Positions 24,942 to 34,992 are shown, numbered from the stretch's first letter. The stretch: DNA of 64,000 bases from Bradyrhizobium sp. 199 (GCF_023073355.1 NZ_JADPJI010000004.1:62001-126000); one strand, 5' to 3'. Program-made: numbers and translations. The notes: generated by a model not told the origin, from the letters alone.

Positions 24942-26588
24942 TCAACATCCGCGCCGGTAGACCCGCAGCGACACGTCGGGAAAACTCATGCTGTCCAGCA
25001 GGCAGACGTCCTTCTCAGTGTCCATACGGGCGATGAGTTCATCGCCGACGCGCGGCCCGATCAGCGTATGCTGGATCGAGCTCGATACGACGAGGATGTT
25101 CGACCGCAACAGCGCGTCTCCCGTGGCAGCCGCCGTTCGATGCATCATCTCTCCGCGGATGACGAGATTCATCCGCGCCTGCGCCGCATACAACTGGATG
25201 GTCGCAGGCGTGACCGGATAGGGGCTTGAAAAGCCGACATAGAGCGGGCCGGACGACGGCAGTTTGACGTCGTGCAAAAGCGACCACAGGCGCTCGGTCG
25301 CCGCCCGGATGCTGTCTTGCTGCTGTACGCTCAGGGGCGTCGCCACGCTGAGCTGACCGATCACGACGTGCTTGACGAGCAGCTCGAGGCAGATTGCGAG
25401 CGCAAGCACCCGGCCAACCGTGAGCAGATGGCGGCGGACGTCCGTCGTAAGACCCGTGCGCGCAAGCAGCGATTCAATCGACGCCATGCTGGCGCAGCCA
25501 TTGAGCGCCATCGCGACGATGAACACGCCATAGAACATTGCGCCGAAATAGTAGGTCTTGATCTCCGCCATCGAAGGAATGACGTAGGCGATCAGCACGG
25601 TCGCGAGCACAACAACGGCATCCAGCACCGCGGCGCGGCCGAGGACTGCGGCGAGCACGAAGCGCAGCAGCATCAAGGCCAACCCGATGGCGAGCCAATA
25701 GTGCAGGCCGAATTGTCCCTCGCCACCGATCGAGAAGCGTAGCAGCCCGACCCAGAAACTCTCGCCGCTGGTCCAGAGATCGCGCTGGCTGACAAACACC
25801 AGGAGGATGTAGGTGACGGTCTCGACCAACGCTGGTCCGATCAAAACCGCAATGGTCGCGATCAACGGCAACACGAACCACGCGAGCACGCCCAGCGCAG
25901 TCCGGATCGACCCGCGTAATCCGCCGGCCAGGATGCAATCGGCGAGCAGCCGGATCGCGAACGCAGTGCCGAGCAGAGCGAGCGCAGCCGGAAACGACGT
26001 CGGCTTGATGCTGGCGGCGAGTGCGCAGGCAACGCCGAGGCCTGCTAGCGAGCGTGCGCTGCGCTGGAGCACACCGCGATAGACGACCGCCCCGGCGGCA
26101 AGACCGACGGCGAGACCCGAGGGCAGATCGGGGCGCGCTTCGGTGACCGTGTGCCACAGCACCGGCACGCAAGCCGCGGCGATCAGGCATGATGCGATCT
26201 CAAGGACGGATCGTCGCCGAACCAGCCAGATGATCCCGAGCAGGAAGCCGAAGACGGCCACGGCGTGAACCAGATAGGGACCGACATAGCTTCCGGGAAA
26301 CAGACCAAGCCCGATAGCCGCCACCAAGGTCGAGAACGGCGCGTGGTGATGCATCACATCCCAGACGCTGCCCGCGACGCCACGACTTGCAAAGGCATTC
26401 ATCCATCTGACGGCATCGCCGAAATAAGCGACATCGTCATAGAGCGGGGGAACGGAGAGCCGGCTGTGCAACCGCGAGGCATCGAGCGATTTGGACGCGA
26501 GGACGGCGGTGATCAGCGCCGCAAGCAGAGCGAGGCCGGACAGCCGGATCCAAGCGCTCCGATCCGCGGACCCGGTCCCGTCCTCCAT
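24942..26588 (-). CDS. Polytopic membrane protein, GT-C glycosyltransferase-like
   Basis: About 548 residues with roughly ten to twelve hydrophobic segments. An acidic pair sits in the first large loop (PPLYDDVAYFGDAVRWMN), as in GT-C transferases that use lipid-linked sugars, and a periplasmic domain occupies the C-terminal 150 residues. The resemblance to the ArnT/PMT group is by topology and acidic motif only; a true family match is not certain. ATG 26588 or one eight codons earlier could be the start. It is followed by the convergent-side tRNA-Thr gene. Confidence 0.68.
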   Translation of the reverse strand: MEDGTGSADRSAWIRLSGLALLAALITAVLASKSLDASRLHSRLSVPPLYDDVAYFGDAVRWMNAFASRGVAGSVWDVMHHHAPFSTLVAAIGLGLFPGSYVGPYLVHAVAVFGFLLGIIWLVRRRSVLEIASCLIAAACVPVLWHTVTEARPDLPSGLAVGLAAGAVVYRGVLQRSARSLAGLGVACALAASIKPTSFPAALALLGTAFAIRLLADCILAGGLRGSIRTALGVLAWFVLPLIATIAVLIGPALVETVTYILLVFVSQRDLWTSGESFWVGLLRFSIGGEGQFGLHYWLAIGLALMLLRFVLAAVLGRAAVLDAVVVLATVLIAYVIPSMAEIKTYYFGAMFYGVFIVAMALNGCASMASIESLLARTGLTTDVRRHLLTVGRVLALAICLELLVKHVVIGQLSVATPLSVQQQDSIRAATERLWSLLHDVKLPSSGPLYVGFSSPYPVTPATIQLYAAQARMNLVIRGEMMHRTAAATGDALLRSNILVVSSSIQHTLIGPRVGDELIARMDTEKDVCLLDSMSFPDVSLRVYRRGC

Positions 26589-26707
26589 GCCCCTGCTCGC
26601 CCCTTCAAGCATCTGTCAGTGGGGCATCGTAAAGACACCCGCATCGCGCGCAATGCGTCGAATGCAATGGCCGGGGCTTCTCCTCACAGATTGGACAATC
26701 AAGGCGA

Positions 26708-26783
26708 TGGTGCCGCAAGAGGGACTCGAACCCCCGACCCCGTCATTACGAATGACGTGCTCTACCAACTGAGCTATTGCGGC
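26708..26783 (-). tRNA. tRNA-Thr (anticodon CGT)
   Basis: On the minus strand GCCGCAA...TTGCGGC form the acceptor, GCTC...GAGC the D arm, loop TTCGTAA gives anticodon CGT, GGGGG-TTCGAGT-CCCTC the T arm (one G-T pair), and CCA is encoded. It reads ACG codons. Confidence 0.96.
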
Positions 26784-26829
26784 GAACCCTGCCGGGGCCA
26801 AGGCAAAGCGGGCCCCGATACGCGCGTTC

Positions 26830-26858
26830 CTGATATCGGGCATGGCCCGAATTGGCAA
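26830..26858 (-). promoter_or_regulatory. Candidate promoter of tRNA-Thr
   Basis: On the minus strand TTGCCA (26858-26853) and TATCAG (26835-26830) are 17 bases apart; the predicted start is about 40 bases before the tRNA. Confidence 0.4.
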
Positions 26859-26883
26859 GGACAAGCCGGGTTCGAAATGCGGC

Positions 26884-28617
26884 TCACGCGCCCCAGCGGG
26901 ACCAGAATCCGCGCCAGCCCCCGGCCTGGGCCTTGGGTGTGCCGATTTGTTCCGTAAATTCGTCGCTCGGACCCTCGTCATCAATCCCGGGATCGTCTGG
27001 CGCCCGGACGATCGGGATGACCGCGGGAATCGGCGCTGCCGCGGGTTTGCCGAGGTCGGCGCGGGTCCTGAACATCGGTGTTGCCGCCGGAGGCGATGAT
27101 TCGGCAGGCTCGGGCGTCGGCTGGACTGTTTCGGCCGTCGCGGCGGCCGACTCTTCTTTGGCGATCACGGGTGAATTGTCCTGGGCAGCCGGCTCTGGGG
27201 CTGGAGCTGTCACCGTCGGTTCCACCTGGCTTTCGGTTGTGGCCGTCACCCGCTTCGGCGGCGGGGCCGCCAGCATGGCCTCTTCGAAGGCCGAGGATTC
27301 GATCGTGGCGCCCCTGTCCGAAGGCAGGCTCGCGACTGGTGTCTGCCACTGAAACGCGTCGAGGCGGCCGGTGACCGGCGAGACCGGACGCCAGCGGTCG
27401 CTGACATAACCGTCCGCGGTCCAGGCCGGATCGTGACGGGCGCGCACCGCCCGCAAGGTCCAGGCGCGGGCGCGGCCGCCGTCGCCATGTTCGGTGCGCT
27501 CGATCTCGGCCATCAGCAGCGCGACGCGCTGGGTCGGATCGCTGAGATACGGTGCGAGCACCTCGCGCGCGCGGGCGAACTCGGAGGCGTCGATCGCGGC
27601 GCGCGCGATTGCGATCTGACCCTCGATGTGGCCGACCTTGTCGGCAGGCGTCTTGGCCGCGAGCGTCTCGATGCGCTGCAAGCGGTGCCACGCGGTATCG
27701 CCGAGCTTCACATGCGCATAGGCATCGGCGAGATCGGGATGCGGATTGGCGAGCCAGGCGGCCTCGACCAGCTTCATGGCACGGCGCACCTGATGCGCCT
27801 CGCTCTCGAATTTTGCGGCAAGCACCGCGGCCGGCACCAGGGTCGGCGCGAGCTTGATCGCTTCCATCACGCTCTCGCGCGCGACGTCGCGGTCCATGGT
27901 TTGCAGTTCCAGCGCCCGTGCGGTGAGCAGCACGCCGCGCTGGCGGCGATAGGCCGGCTTGTCGATCAGGCCCGCGGACAGATTCGAATCGAGGATCGCG
28001 AGCGCGCCGCTCCAGTCGCCGCGCGCGCAGCGGAAGCCGAGCACCGCCTGCGAGGCCCAGGTCGAGGACGGCGACAGCTTGATCGCTTCCTCCGCGATCA
28101 TCACGGCGCCGACCGCATCGTCGGCGCGCTGCGCCTCGATGAACAGGCCGCGCAGGCCGAGCAGCCGCGTATCTTCGCGCTCGGCCATGGCGCGGAAGGC
28201 GCGCTGCGCCTCGCCGCGATTGCCTTCGAGCTGCGCCGACTGCGCATGCAGCAGGAGGGCGAGCGGATCATTCGGGGCATGCCGACGCGCCGCCGCAGCG
28301 TGACGACGGGCGAGCGCAGTGTCGCCATGACCGATCGCGAGCAGGCCGTGCGTAATGGCGTGGCGGCCGCGAGCGTGGCGCTTGTCGTGACGGCGGCGGC
28401 GCATGCGGCCCGGCAATCGCCATGTCGCGGTCAGGATGCTCCAGAGGAGGACGACCGCGACGGCAAAGACGCCGAGCAGGAGCACGAACACTGGAATGGT
28501 CGGCGAGGCGCGCCAGCCGCCCCAGGTCAAGACGACTTCGCCGGGTTGATCGGCAACCCAGGCCGCGCCGGCCGCTGCCAGCGCAATCAGGACGAGGAAG
28601 AGGACGATGCGAAGCAT
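26884..28617 (-). CDS. hemY: HemY N-terminal domain protein (TPR, membrane-anchored)
   Basis: A 577-residue inner-membrane protein. Two N-terminal helices (about 1-20 and 41-65) enclose the HemY segment VLTWGGWRASPTIPVFVLLLG, then a basic stretch and tetratricopeptide-like helices to about 440. The last 130 residues are a Pro/Ala/Glu-rich tail. HemY is the last member of the hemD-Mic60-hemY block; it is tied to haem synthesis by gene order, but it is not protoporphyrinogen oxidase despite the name. Its start follows 36 bases after the Mic60-like stop. Confidence 0.9.
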   Translation of the reverse strand: MLRIVLFLVLIALAAAGAAWVADQPGEVVLTWGGWRASPTIPVFVLLLGVFAVAVVLLWSILTATWRLPGRMRRRRHDKRHARGRHAITHGLLAIGHGDTALARRHAAAARRHAPNDPLALLLHAQSAQLEGNRGEAQRAFRAMAEREDTRLLGLRGLFIEAQRADDAVGAVMIAEEAIKLSPSSTWASQAVLGFRCARGDWSGALAILDSNLSAGLIDKPAYRRQRGVLLTARALELQTMDRDVARESVMEAIKLAPTLVPAAVLAAKFESEAHQVRRAMKLVEAAWLANPHPDLADAYAHVKLGDTAWHRLQRIETLAAKTPADKVGHIEGQIAIARAAIDASEFARAREVLAPYLSDPTQRVALLMAEIERTEHGDGGRARAWTLRAVRARHDPAWTADGYVSDRWRPVSPVTGRLDAFQWQTPVASLPSDRGATIESSAFEEAMLAAPPPKRVTATTESQVEPTVTAPAPEPAAQDNSPVIAKEESAAATAETVQPTPEPAESSPPAATPMFRTRADLGKPAAAPIPAVIPIVRAPDDPGIDDEGPSDEFTEQIGTPKAQAGGWRGFWSRWGA

Positions 28618-28653
28618 GGCGATCCCTGTTACGCGCCGATCGTTGCGCGAATC

Positions 28654-29847
28654 CTATTGAGCAGATTTGGCGAGATCCGCCATGGCATCATCGGCGAATT
28701 TGCGGGAGGCGGCGAGCGCGGCGTCGCGGGCATCGGCCTTGTCGAGCCAGGCCTGTGCAGGCGCGCGATCTGCCTCCGGCAGCGTCTTGAGCTCGCGCCG
28801 CGCTTCGACGACATCATTGCGAAGTGCCGCGGCTGTCACGCGCGTGACGATGGCGCCGCGATCATTGCCGATGCCGTCGGTGCGCTCGATGCGAACGAGT
28901 TTCGACGCCCCCGCCTGGAGACGCTCGACAATGCCCGTGCCGCTGGTCTGAGCTTCCGCCGGCGGTGACAGTTTCGGCACGATGTTGAGGAGTTCGCGGC
29001 TCAGCGCGACCGGCGTCGGAATGCCCGACGATGCAAATGTGTCGAGCGGCTTCAGCATGTCGGGCTTGGCGGCGAGGGAACGCGCCGCGGACAGCTGCGA
29101 CTGATAGGGGTCGCCATGGCGAACGGCGACGTCGAGCAGGGCCGCCGCCACCACAAAGCGTAGCGGCTTGTCATCCCTGGCCTTATTGTCGGCGATCTTC
29201 TCCCCCTGCTGCGCGAGCTCGGCACGTTCGGACTTGCTCGTTCGCTCGAGCTGCGCGATGCGATCGTTGAGAGCGTCAAGATCGGGCGCGGCCGTGGCGG
29301 GCACCGATTTCGCATCGTTCAATGCGCTCGCGGTCTTGTCCAACTGCGTACGCAGACTGGCGACATCGCTGCGCAAGCTGGTTGCGGATTTCTCCAGCGC
29401 GTCAATCCGCGCCGCCATGGCCGGATCGGGGCTGGGCTTGCCAGCCCTGGCTTCGATCGCCGCAATGCGACCGCTCAGCGCATCGACCGAAGCGATGGTG
29501 ACTTGGGGGGTGGCCGGCGGCGCCTGCACGGCGGGCCAGCCCAGCATCCAGCCGACCGCGATCACGACCGCCGCGGCGACGGCGCCGGACAACGGGGCGA
29601 TGACCCAGGGCGAAATCGACGACGGGGGAGCCTGCGCATCGATGCGATCCGGTTCTGCGTCGACCTGGTCGGGTTTAGCCTGCTCGGGCTCGGCGTGTTC
29701 CGGCCCCGGCTGAGCCTCGGGTTCGACCGCCGCCTCCTGCGGCTGCGTCGAGACTTCGGTGGCTTCTAGGTCGATGGTGGGCGGAGTGCGCTTGGCACGA
29801 CCAGCGTCGGGCGCCAATCCTGCGTCTTCAGGCTTGTCGTCGGCCAT
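28654..29847 (-). CDS. Mitofilin/Mic60-like (COG4223) membrane protein
   Basis: A 397-residue protein. An acidic, Pro-rich cytoplasmic head (1-75) leads to one transmembrane helix (about 82-104, IAPLSGAVAAAVVIAVGWML), then a coiled coil (about 115-205; repeated ALEKSATSLRSDVASLRTQLDK-like heptads) and a C-terminal domain (about 215-395) typical of the family. Alphaproteobacterial Mic60 homologues shape intracytoplasmic membranes, and their gene lies between hemD and hemY, as here. The periplasmic coiled coil fits that role. Confidence 0.87.
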   Translation of the reverse strand: MADDKPEDAGLAPDAGRAKRTPPTIDLEATEVSTQPQEAAVEPEAQPGPEHAEPEQAKPDQVDAEPDRIDAQAPPSSISPWVIAPLSGAVAAAVVIAVGWMLGWPAVQAPPATPQVTIASVDALSGRIAAIEARAGKPSPDPAMAARIDALEKSATSLRSDVASLRTQLDKTASALNDAKSVPATAAPDLDALNDRIAQLERTSKSERAELAQQGEKIADNKARDDKPLRFVVAAALLDVAVRHGDPYQSQLSAARSLAAKPDMLKPLDTFASSGIPTPVALSRELLNIVPKLSPPAEAQTSGTGIVERLQAGASKLVRIERTDGIGNDRGAIVTRVTAAALRNDVVEARRELKTLPEADRAPAQAWLDKADARDAALAASRKFADDAMADLAKSAQ

Positions 29848-29892
29848 CGTGACGGTTCCTCACACTTCCATACTTCGGATTCGGCCGACCTC

Positions 29893-30639
29893 TTACGCCA
29901 AACGGGTGCGCAACGCACGCTCCAAGGTGGCAAATAAGGCATTTTCGTCTGGGGTCGCGGCGACCAGAACCTGCGACGCGCCGGCCTCGCGCAGCGCGCT
30001 CGCAACCGTCTCGGACAGGCAGCATTGCGGTATCGCCAGCGCGGAGATCTCGACACCTTCATCCCGCGCCGCATCCAGGAACGCCCGGGCGCTGCGCTGG
30101 GAGTAGTGCAGCACCGCCTCGACACCGTGGCTGGCAAAGCCCTCGCAGACCTCGCGCGGCAGATGCTTGACCGGCGTCATGCGATAGGTCGTCCGCGTCA
30201 CCACGGAGAAGCCCTCCGCACCGAGCTCGCCGCCGAGGTCGCGCGACAAATCCGCGCCCGCAAGATACAGCAGCGTGCTCTTTTTCTTCAGCACCTTGTC
30301 GCGTGCAGCCTGCATCACCTTGTGCCGCAAGGATGCGGCATCGCCGCCGGCGACGATCACCTCGGCAAAGCCGGCGTCGCGCGCCGCAGCAGCCGTATGC
30401 TCGCCGACCGCAAACAGCGGCAGCTCCAGAAGTCCGAGATCCTGCAATTGTGGTGCGATGGCACGGATCGCGTTGGCCGATGTGACGAGGATGGCGCCGT
30501 AGGGTGCTTCACTTTCCTCATGGAAGGCGACCGGCTCGAACTTGAGCGCCGGCGCAAGCAGCACCGCGTGCCCCCGCGCGCGCAGACTTCCCGCCGTCGC
30601 CTCATTGTCGGGATGCGGCCGTGTGACAAGAATGGACAT
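29893..30639 (-). CDS. hemD: Uroporphyrinogen-III synthase
   Basis: A 248-residue enzyme that closes and inverts ring D of hydroxymethylbilane to uroporphyrinogen III. Sequence is always weakly conserved, but the two-lobe pattern is clear: ILVTRPHPDNEATA at the start, LVTSANAIRAI, LYLAGADLSRDLGGEL and HYSQRSARAFLDAARDEGV in the second lobe, then IPQCCLSETVASALREAGA. ATG 30639 places the first strand at residue 2. It heads hemD-Mic60-hemY and diverges from tsaD. hemC, which often lies upstream, is not in the 152-base gap. Confidence 0.88.
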   Translation of the reverse strand: MSILVTRPHPDNEATAGSLRARGHAVLLAPALKFEPVAFHEESEAPYGAILVTSANAIRAIAPQLQDLGLLELPLFAVGEHTAAAARDAGFAEVIVAGGDAASLRHKVMQAARDKVLKKKSTLLYLAGADLSRDLGGELGAEGFSVVTRTTYRMTPVKHLPREVCEGFASHGVEAVLHYSQRSARAFLDAARDEGVEISALAIPQCCLSETVASALREAGASQVLVAATPDENALFATLERALRTRLA

Positions 30640-30791
30640 CGCAGGTGTTCCCGAACGACGTGGCAGTGAGGGATGACGAGGATGGCTTGCTTCGTGACGA
30701 TTGCGCAATCTGGCCCCGGAATGCTACCGGACGTACCAGAACTCTGCTTTACGGATGAGCGCAAGGGCGCAAATTGGATAACAATTCGCCA

Positions 30792-31865
30792 ATGCTGGTA
30801 CTGGGCATCGAAACAACCTGCGACGAGACTGCCGCGGCCGTGATCGAGCGCGCGGGCGACGGCAGCGGCAAGATCCTGTCCAACATCGTGCGGTCGCAGA
30901 TCGAAGAGCATGCCCGCTTCGGCGGCGTGGTGCCGGAAATTGCCGCCCGCGCCCATGTCGATCTGCTCGACGGCATCGTCGATCGCGCCATGCGCGAGGC
31001 CGGCATCGGCTTTGCCGAGCTCAACGGCGTCGCGGCCGCCGCAGGGCCGGGCCTGATCGGCGGCGTCATCGTCGGACTCACCACCGCGAAGGCGATCGCG
31101 CTGGTGCACGGCACGCCGCTGATCGCCGTGAACCATCTGGAGGCGCATGCGCTGACGCCACGCCTCACCGACGGAATCGCGTTTCCCTATTGCCTGTTTC
31201 TGGCCTCCGGCGGCCATACCCAGATCGTCGCAGTCACCGGCGTCGGACAATATGTGCGGCTCGGCACCACCGTGGATGATGCGATCGGCGAGGCCTTCGA
31301 CAAGGTCGCGAAGATGCTGGGCCTGCCCTATCCCGGCGGCCCGCAGGTCGAGCGCGCCGCGGCAAGCGGCGATCCCAAGCGCTTTGCGTTTCCGCGGCCG
31401 ATGCAGGGACGACCTGATGCCAATTTCTCGCTGTCGGGATTGAAGACGGCGGTGCGCAGCGAAGCGAGCCGGCTCGCCGAGGTCACGCCGCAGGACATCA
31501 GCGATCTCTGCGCGAGTTTTCAGGCCGCGGTGCTCGATTCGACCGCCGACCGGCTGAACGTCGGCTTGAGACTTTTTCGCGAGCAGTTCGGCGCGCCCAG
31601 CGCGCTCGTGGCCGCCGGGGGCGTCGCCGCCAATCAGGCGATCCGCGGCGCCCTCGATGGCGTCGCACAGCAAGCCGGGACGCAATTGATCATGCCGCCG
31701 CCCGCGCTCTGCACCGACAACGGCGCGATGATCGCCTGGGCCGGCGCCGAGCGCCTCGCGCTCGGCATGACTGACACGATGGAGGCGCAGCCCCGCGCAC
31801 GCTGGCTGCTCGATTCGAACGCGACGGCGCCGGCAGGTTACGGCAAGACGCGGGCGGGATATTAG
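30792..31865 (+). CDS. tsaD: tRNA N6-adenosine threonylcarbamoyltransferase
   Basis: A 357-residue enzyme that, with TsaB/TsaE, transfers the threonylcarbamoyl group to A37 of tRNAs reading ANN codons. The ASKHA-type motifs are present: [15 protein letters not shown], the metal histidines in [10 protein letters not shown] and [36 protein letters not shown], and the late [13 protein letters not shown] 30792 gives the family N-terminus; a TTG six codons earlier is possible. gpsA starts two bases after its stop, so the two are cotranscribed. Confidence 0.96.
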   Translation: MLVLGIETTCDETAAAVIERAGDGSGKILSNIVRSQIEEHARFGGVVPEIAARAHVDLLDGIVDRAMREAGIGFAELNGVAAAAGPGLIGGVIVGLTTAKAIALVHGTPLIAVNHLEAHALTPRLTDGIAFPYCLFLASGGHTQIVAVTGVGQYVRLGTTVDDAIGEAFDKVAKMLGLPYPGGPQVERAAASGDPKRFAFPRPMQGRPDANFSLSGLKTAVRSEASRLAEVTPQDISDLCASFQAAVLDSTADRLNVGLRLFREQFGAPSALVAAGGVAANQAIRGALDGVAQQAGTQLIMPPPALCTDNGAMIAWAGAERLALGMTDTMEAQPRARWLLDSNATAPAGYGKTRAGY

Positions 31866-31867
31866 CG

Positions 31868-32848
31868 ATGTCAGCCTTCCGATCTGTCGGGGTGATCGGC
31901 GCGGGCGCCTGGGGCACGGCGCTGGCGACTGTCGCCGCACGGGCGGGGCGCACCGTGACATTGTGGGCACGCAATGCCGAGCACGCCGCGCGGATCGCGG
32001 CGACCCGCGACAACCCGCGGCTGCCCGGTGTACGAATCGCTCCGGAGATCGTTGTTACAAACGACCTGGCGCTCGCCGCGCGCGCGGACATGCTGTTGAT
32101 CGCAACACCGGCGCAGCATGTCCGCGGCGCGGTCAACATGTTGGCGTCGCATCTGCCAGGGCCGGCACCGATCATCGCCTGCGCCAAGGGCATCGAGCAC
32201 GGCACCCACAAATTCATGACCGACGTGATCGCGGAAGCCGCGCCCCACGCGCGACCGGCCATTCTGTCGGGCCCGAGCTTTGCCGACGATGTCGCGCGCA
32301 GCCTGCCGACCGCGGTGACGCTGGCGGCAGGCGACGAGACCTTGGCGAGCGCGCTCGTGCAGGCGCTGGGCTCGCCGACATTCCGTCCCTATCACTCCAC
32401 CGACATCCGGGGCGTCGAGATCGGCGGCGCGGCCAAGAACGTGCTGGCGATTGCGGTCGGGATCGCCGTCGGGCGCAAGCTCGGCGCCTCCGCCCAGGCC
32501 GCACTGACGACGCGCGGCTTTGCCGAGTTGACGCGCCTCGGCCGCACCCTCGGCGCGCGCGGCGAGACGCTCACGGGCCTGTCCGGCCTCGGTGATCTCA
32601 TTCTGACCTGCTCGAGCCCGCAATCACGCAACTTCGCGCTTGGCCTCGCACTCGGTCGCGGCGAGCCGCCGCCCGCCGGCAAGCTTGCCGAGGGCGAATT
32701 CACCGCGCCAGTGCTGATCGAACTCGCAGCTTCGCGAGACATCGAGATGCCGGTATCAAAAGGGGTCGTGTCGATCCTGAGCGGCCGGAGCACGATCGAC
32801 GCCGCGATCTCGGGGCTGTTGACGCGCCCCTTCAAGGCAGAGGAATGA
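31868..32848 (+). CDS. gpsA: Glycerol-3-phosphate dehydrogenase [NAD(P)+]
   Basis: A 326-residue enzyme reducing dihydroxyacetone phosphate to sn-glycerol 3-phosphate for phospholipid synthesis. The Rossmann turn is [14 protein letters not shown]; the substrate and catalytic region is [31 protein letters not shown] (catalytic Lys) and [18 protein letters not shown]. It sits between tsaD (2-base gap) and the EVE gene (overlapping or next codon), a conserved arrangement. Confidence 0.96.
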   Translation: MSAFRSVGVIGAGAWGTALATVAARAGRTVTLWARNAEHAARIAATRDNPRLPGVRIAPEIVVTNDLALAARADMLLIATPAQHVRGAVNMLASHLPGPAPIIACAKGIEHGTHKFMTDVIAEAAPHARPAILSGPSFADDVARSLPTAVTLAAGDETLASALVQALGSPTFRPYHSTDIRGVEIGGAAKNVLAIAVGIAVGRKLGASAQAALTTRGFAELTRLGRTLGARGETLTGLSGLGDLILTCSSPQSRNFALGLALGRGEPPPAGKLAEGEFTAPVLIELAASRDIEMPVSKGVVSILSGRSTIDAAISGLLTRPFKAEE

Positions 32849-32850
32849 GC

Positions 32851-33264
32851 ATGGCGTACTGGCTGGTGAAATCCGAACCGTCGGTGTGGTCCTGGGATCA
32901 CCAGGTGGCGAAGGGCGCGAAGGGCGAGGCCTGGACCGGCGTGCGCAATTACACCGCACGCCAGAACCTCGTGGCCATGAAGAAGGGCGACAAGGCATTG
33001 TTCTATCATTCCAACGAGGGCAAGGAGATCGTCGGCATCGCCGAGATCGTCAAGGAAGCCTATCCCGACCCGACCGACAAGACCGAGAAATTCGTCTGCG
33101 TCGACATCAAGGCCGACAAGCCCCTGAAGACACCGGTGACGATGGCCGCAATCAAGGCCGAGAAGAAGCTCGCCGACATGGCGCTGGTGAAATATTCGCG
33201 CCTGTCGGTGCAGCCGGTGACGGCGCAAGAGTGGAAGCTCGTCTGCAAGATGGGTGGAATGTAG
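32851..33264 (+). CDS. EVE domain-containing protein
   Basis: A 137-residue single-domain protein with the EVE (PUA-like) fold: YWLVKSEPSVWSWDHQ at the start, WTGVRNYTARQNL, KKGDKALFYHSNEGKEIVGIAEI. EVE domains bind modified bases in RNA or DNA. ATG 32851 is chosen because AGAGGA lies six bases upstream; an overlapping ATG at 32845 adds two residues. It is the third gene of the tsaD-gpsA operon. Confidence 0.93.
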   Translation: MAYWLVKSEPSVWSWDHQVAKGAKGEAWTGVRNYTARQNLVAMKKGDKALFYHSNEGKEIVGIAEIVKEAYPDPTDKTEKFVCVDIKADKPLKTPVTMAAIKAEKKLADMALVKYSRLSVQPVTAQEWKLVCKMGGM

Positions 33265-33270
33265 TAGCTA

Positions 33271-33343
33271 CCGTAGCCCGGACGAGCGAAGCGAGATCCG
33301 GCACTATCGCGACCCGCGTGTCGCTACGCTCATGCGGGCTACG
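33271..33343. repeat. Intergenic inverted repeat, 'tagcccggacgagcgaagcg...cgggcta' family
   Basis: CCGTAGCCCG and CGGGCTACG form the outer arms around GAGCGAAGCGAGATCCGG and TGTCGCTACGCTCATG. It lies between convergent genes (EVE and cyclase) and spans the end of the cyclase gene by a few bases. Only one copy is in this window. Confidence 0.75.
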
Positions 33344-34436
33344 ATGTCTGAGTTTGCGCCTCCGGCAATGCAAACACCTCACATGCCGCGGCAATGCCGC
33401 GCAGCGAATGCGACCCGAGCGCAACCAGCGGCATGTCTGTTTCCGCGGCGAGCGCGCCCGACACCAGCACGGTCCGCCCCAACGGTTTGCACAAACCTTC
33501 GAGGCGGCTGGTGAGATTGACGGCGGGACCGATCGCGGTGAAATCGAGCCGGTTGGCCGCCCCGATATTGCCCCAGAGCATCTCACCCAGATGAAGCGCG
33601 GCACCGAACGCCAGCGGCGGCAGGCCCTTGGCGCCGCGCTCCGCGTTGAGATAGGCCATCCCGGCCTCGGCTGCGCCTGCGGCACGCAAAGCGGCCTCGC
33701 AGGCGCGGCGCGGTGATGCCTCGACCACCGGGAAGATCGCGAGCACGCCGTCGCCGATGAATTTCAGCACCTCGCCGCCGAAGGCGTGGACGGCGCCGGC
33801 GATACGATCGAACCAGGCGTCGAGGGCGGCGATGACCTCTCCAGGCGGTGAGGCTTCCGAGAGGATCGTGAAATTGCGCAGGTCCGCATAGAGCAAGGCG
33901 GCCTGAATGGTCTCGCCGAGATCGCGCCGCAAGGGTGCCCCCAGCACCCGCTCGGCACTGCGCTTGCCGAGATACGCATCCAGCGTTGCCCGCAACGTGG
34001 CGCGCGCGGCCAGCACGGCGAGGGGCGTCGCGGCAAACCGCGCGGCCTGGCGCAATTGCCCGATCTCGTCGGCCGTGAACGGATCCGGTCCGATCCAGCC
34101 GAGGAGCGGCCCATCTTGCCGTCCGACGATGTCTTCGTGCACCTCGCCGCGCGCGGTGTCGCGCAGCCAGCGGCGACCGGCATCGTTGGGCGGATCCGGT
34201 GCCAGGCCGCCAGGCGCGAAGCCGAGGGCTTCGATCACCTGGCCAGTGTCGGCACGCCACAACCAGGTCCGCTTCGCGATCAGCGGATGCGGCACCTCCA
34301 GCGTCAGGGCGCCCGCCGCGAGCGGCACGCCGTCGGCGACCAGATGTGCGCCGAGTTCCGCGAGCAGGCGATCAGCTCCGCCACTATCCGCGGCGGCATC
34401 GACAAGCCAGGCGAGGGTCGGGGAGAGCTGCTGCAT
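33339..34436 (-). CDS. Adenylate/guanylate cyclase domain protein
   Basis: A 365-residue class III cyclase. An uncharacterised N-terminal sensor-like region (1-150; TLEVPHPLIAKRTWLWRADTG) leads to a catalytic domain at about 178-350. Metal aspartates are D185 (LLYADLRNFT) and D229 (FIGDGVLAIF); AVNLTSRLEGL carries the Asn/Arg pair. No membrane helix. ATG 34436 is preferred because it starts the conserved MQQLSPTLAW, and upstream codons are intergenic-like. It is the second class III cyclase of the window, with a different N-terminus from that at 16227. Confidence 0.88.
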   Translation of the reverse strand: MQQLSPTLAWLVDAAADSGGADRLLAELGAHLVADGVPLAAGALTLEVPHPLIAKRTWLWRADTGQVIEALGFAPGGLAPDPPNDAGRRWLRDTARGEVHEDIVGRQDGPLLGWIGPDPFTADEIGQLRQAARFAATPLAVLAARATLRATLDAYLGKRSAERVLGAPLRRDLGETIQAALLYADLRNFTILSEASPPGEVIAALDAWFDRIAGAVHAFGGEVLKFIGDGVLAIFPVVEASPRRACEAALRAAGAAEAGMAYLNAERGAKGLPPLAFGAALHLGEMLWGNIGAANRLDFTAIGPAVNLTSRLEGLCKPLGRTVLVSGALAAETDMPLVALGSHSLRGIAAACEVFALPEAQTQTS

Positions 34437-34536
34437 GGTTCGATCATGACGAAGGCGGGCCGGGCTTGTCACGGACAATCCTTGACGAGCCGCTCCGACG
34501 CCGCCATGTGCAGTGTCAGCGAAGGGATGATCCCCG

Positions 34537-34992
34537 ATGACCGAACCGTTCGTCGTGCGACGCGAGACCCAGGTCGCAGCTCCACGCGCCACCGTTTTCG
34601 CTTACCTGACCGATCCCGAGAAGATCTTGAGCTGGATGGGCTCGGAGGTGACCACCGAGCCGCATCCCGGCGGGCTTTATCTGCTCAAGGGCGTCGGCCC
34701 GCGCGGCGGGGTCGCCCGCGGTGCTTTTCGCGAGGTCGTGCCGGTGCATCGCCTTGCCTACACGTTCGGCTGGGAGGGCGGCCAGGAAGTGCCGCCAGGC
34801 TCGAGCCTGATCGAGATCGATCTGATCGAACGCGACGGAGGCACGCTGCTGCGCATGACCCACAGCGGCCTGCCGACCGCCGAACAGGCCGCCGCGCACG
34901 CGACGGGGTGGGCGCATTATCTCGAACGGCTGACGATCGCAGCGGCTGGCAACGATCCCGGCCCGGATAATGGTGTCTCGACCAAGTCGTAG
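34537..34992 (+). CDS. SRPBCC (AHSA1/START-like) family protein
   Basis: A 151-residue helix-grip protein: VRRETQVAAPRATVFAYLTDPEKILSWMG at the start, then VTTEPHPGGLYLLKG, GAFREVVPVHRLAYTFGWEG and a C-terminal amphipathic helix (HATGWAHYLERLTIAA). The pattern is that of AHSA1-type ligand-binding proteins, often encoded beside ArsR regulators; none is present here. It diverges from the cyclase gene by 100 bases. Ligand unknown. Confidence 0.9.
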   Translation: MTEPFVVRRETQVAAPRATVFAYLTDPEKILSWMGSEVTTEPHPGGLYLLKGVGPRGGVARGAFREVVPVHRLAYTFGWEGGQEVPPGSSLIEIDLIERDGGTLLRMTHSGLPTAEQAAAHATGWAHYLERLTIAAAGNDPGPDNGVSTKS

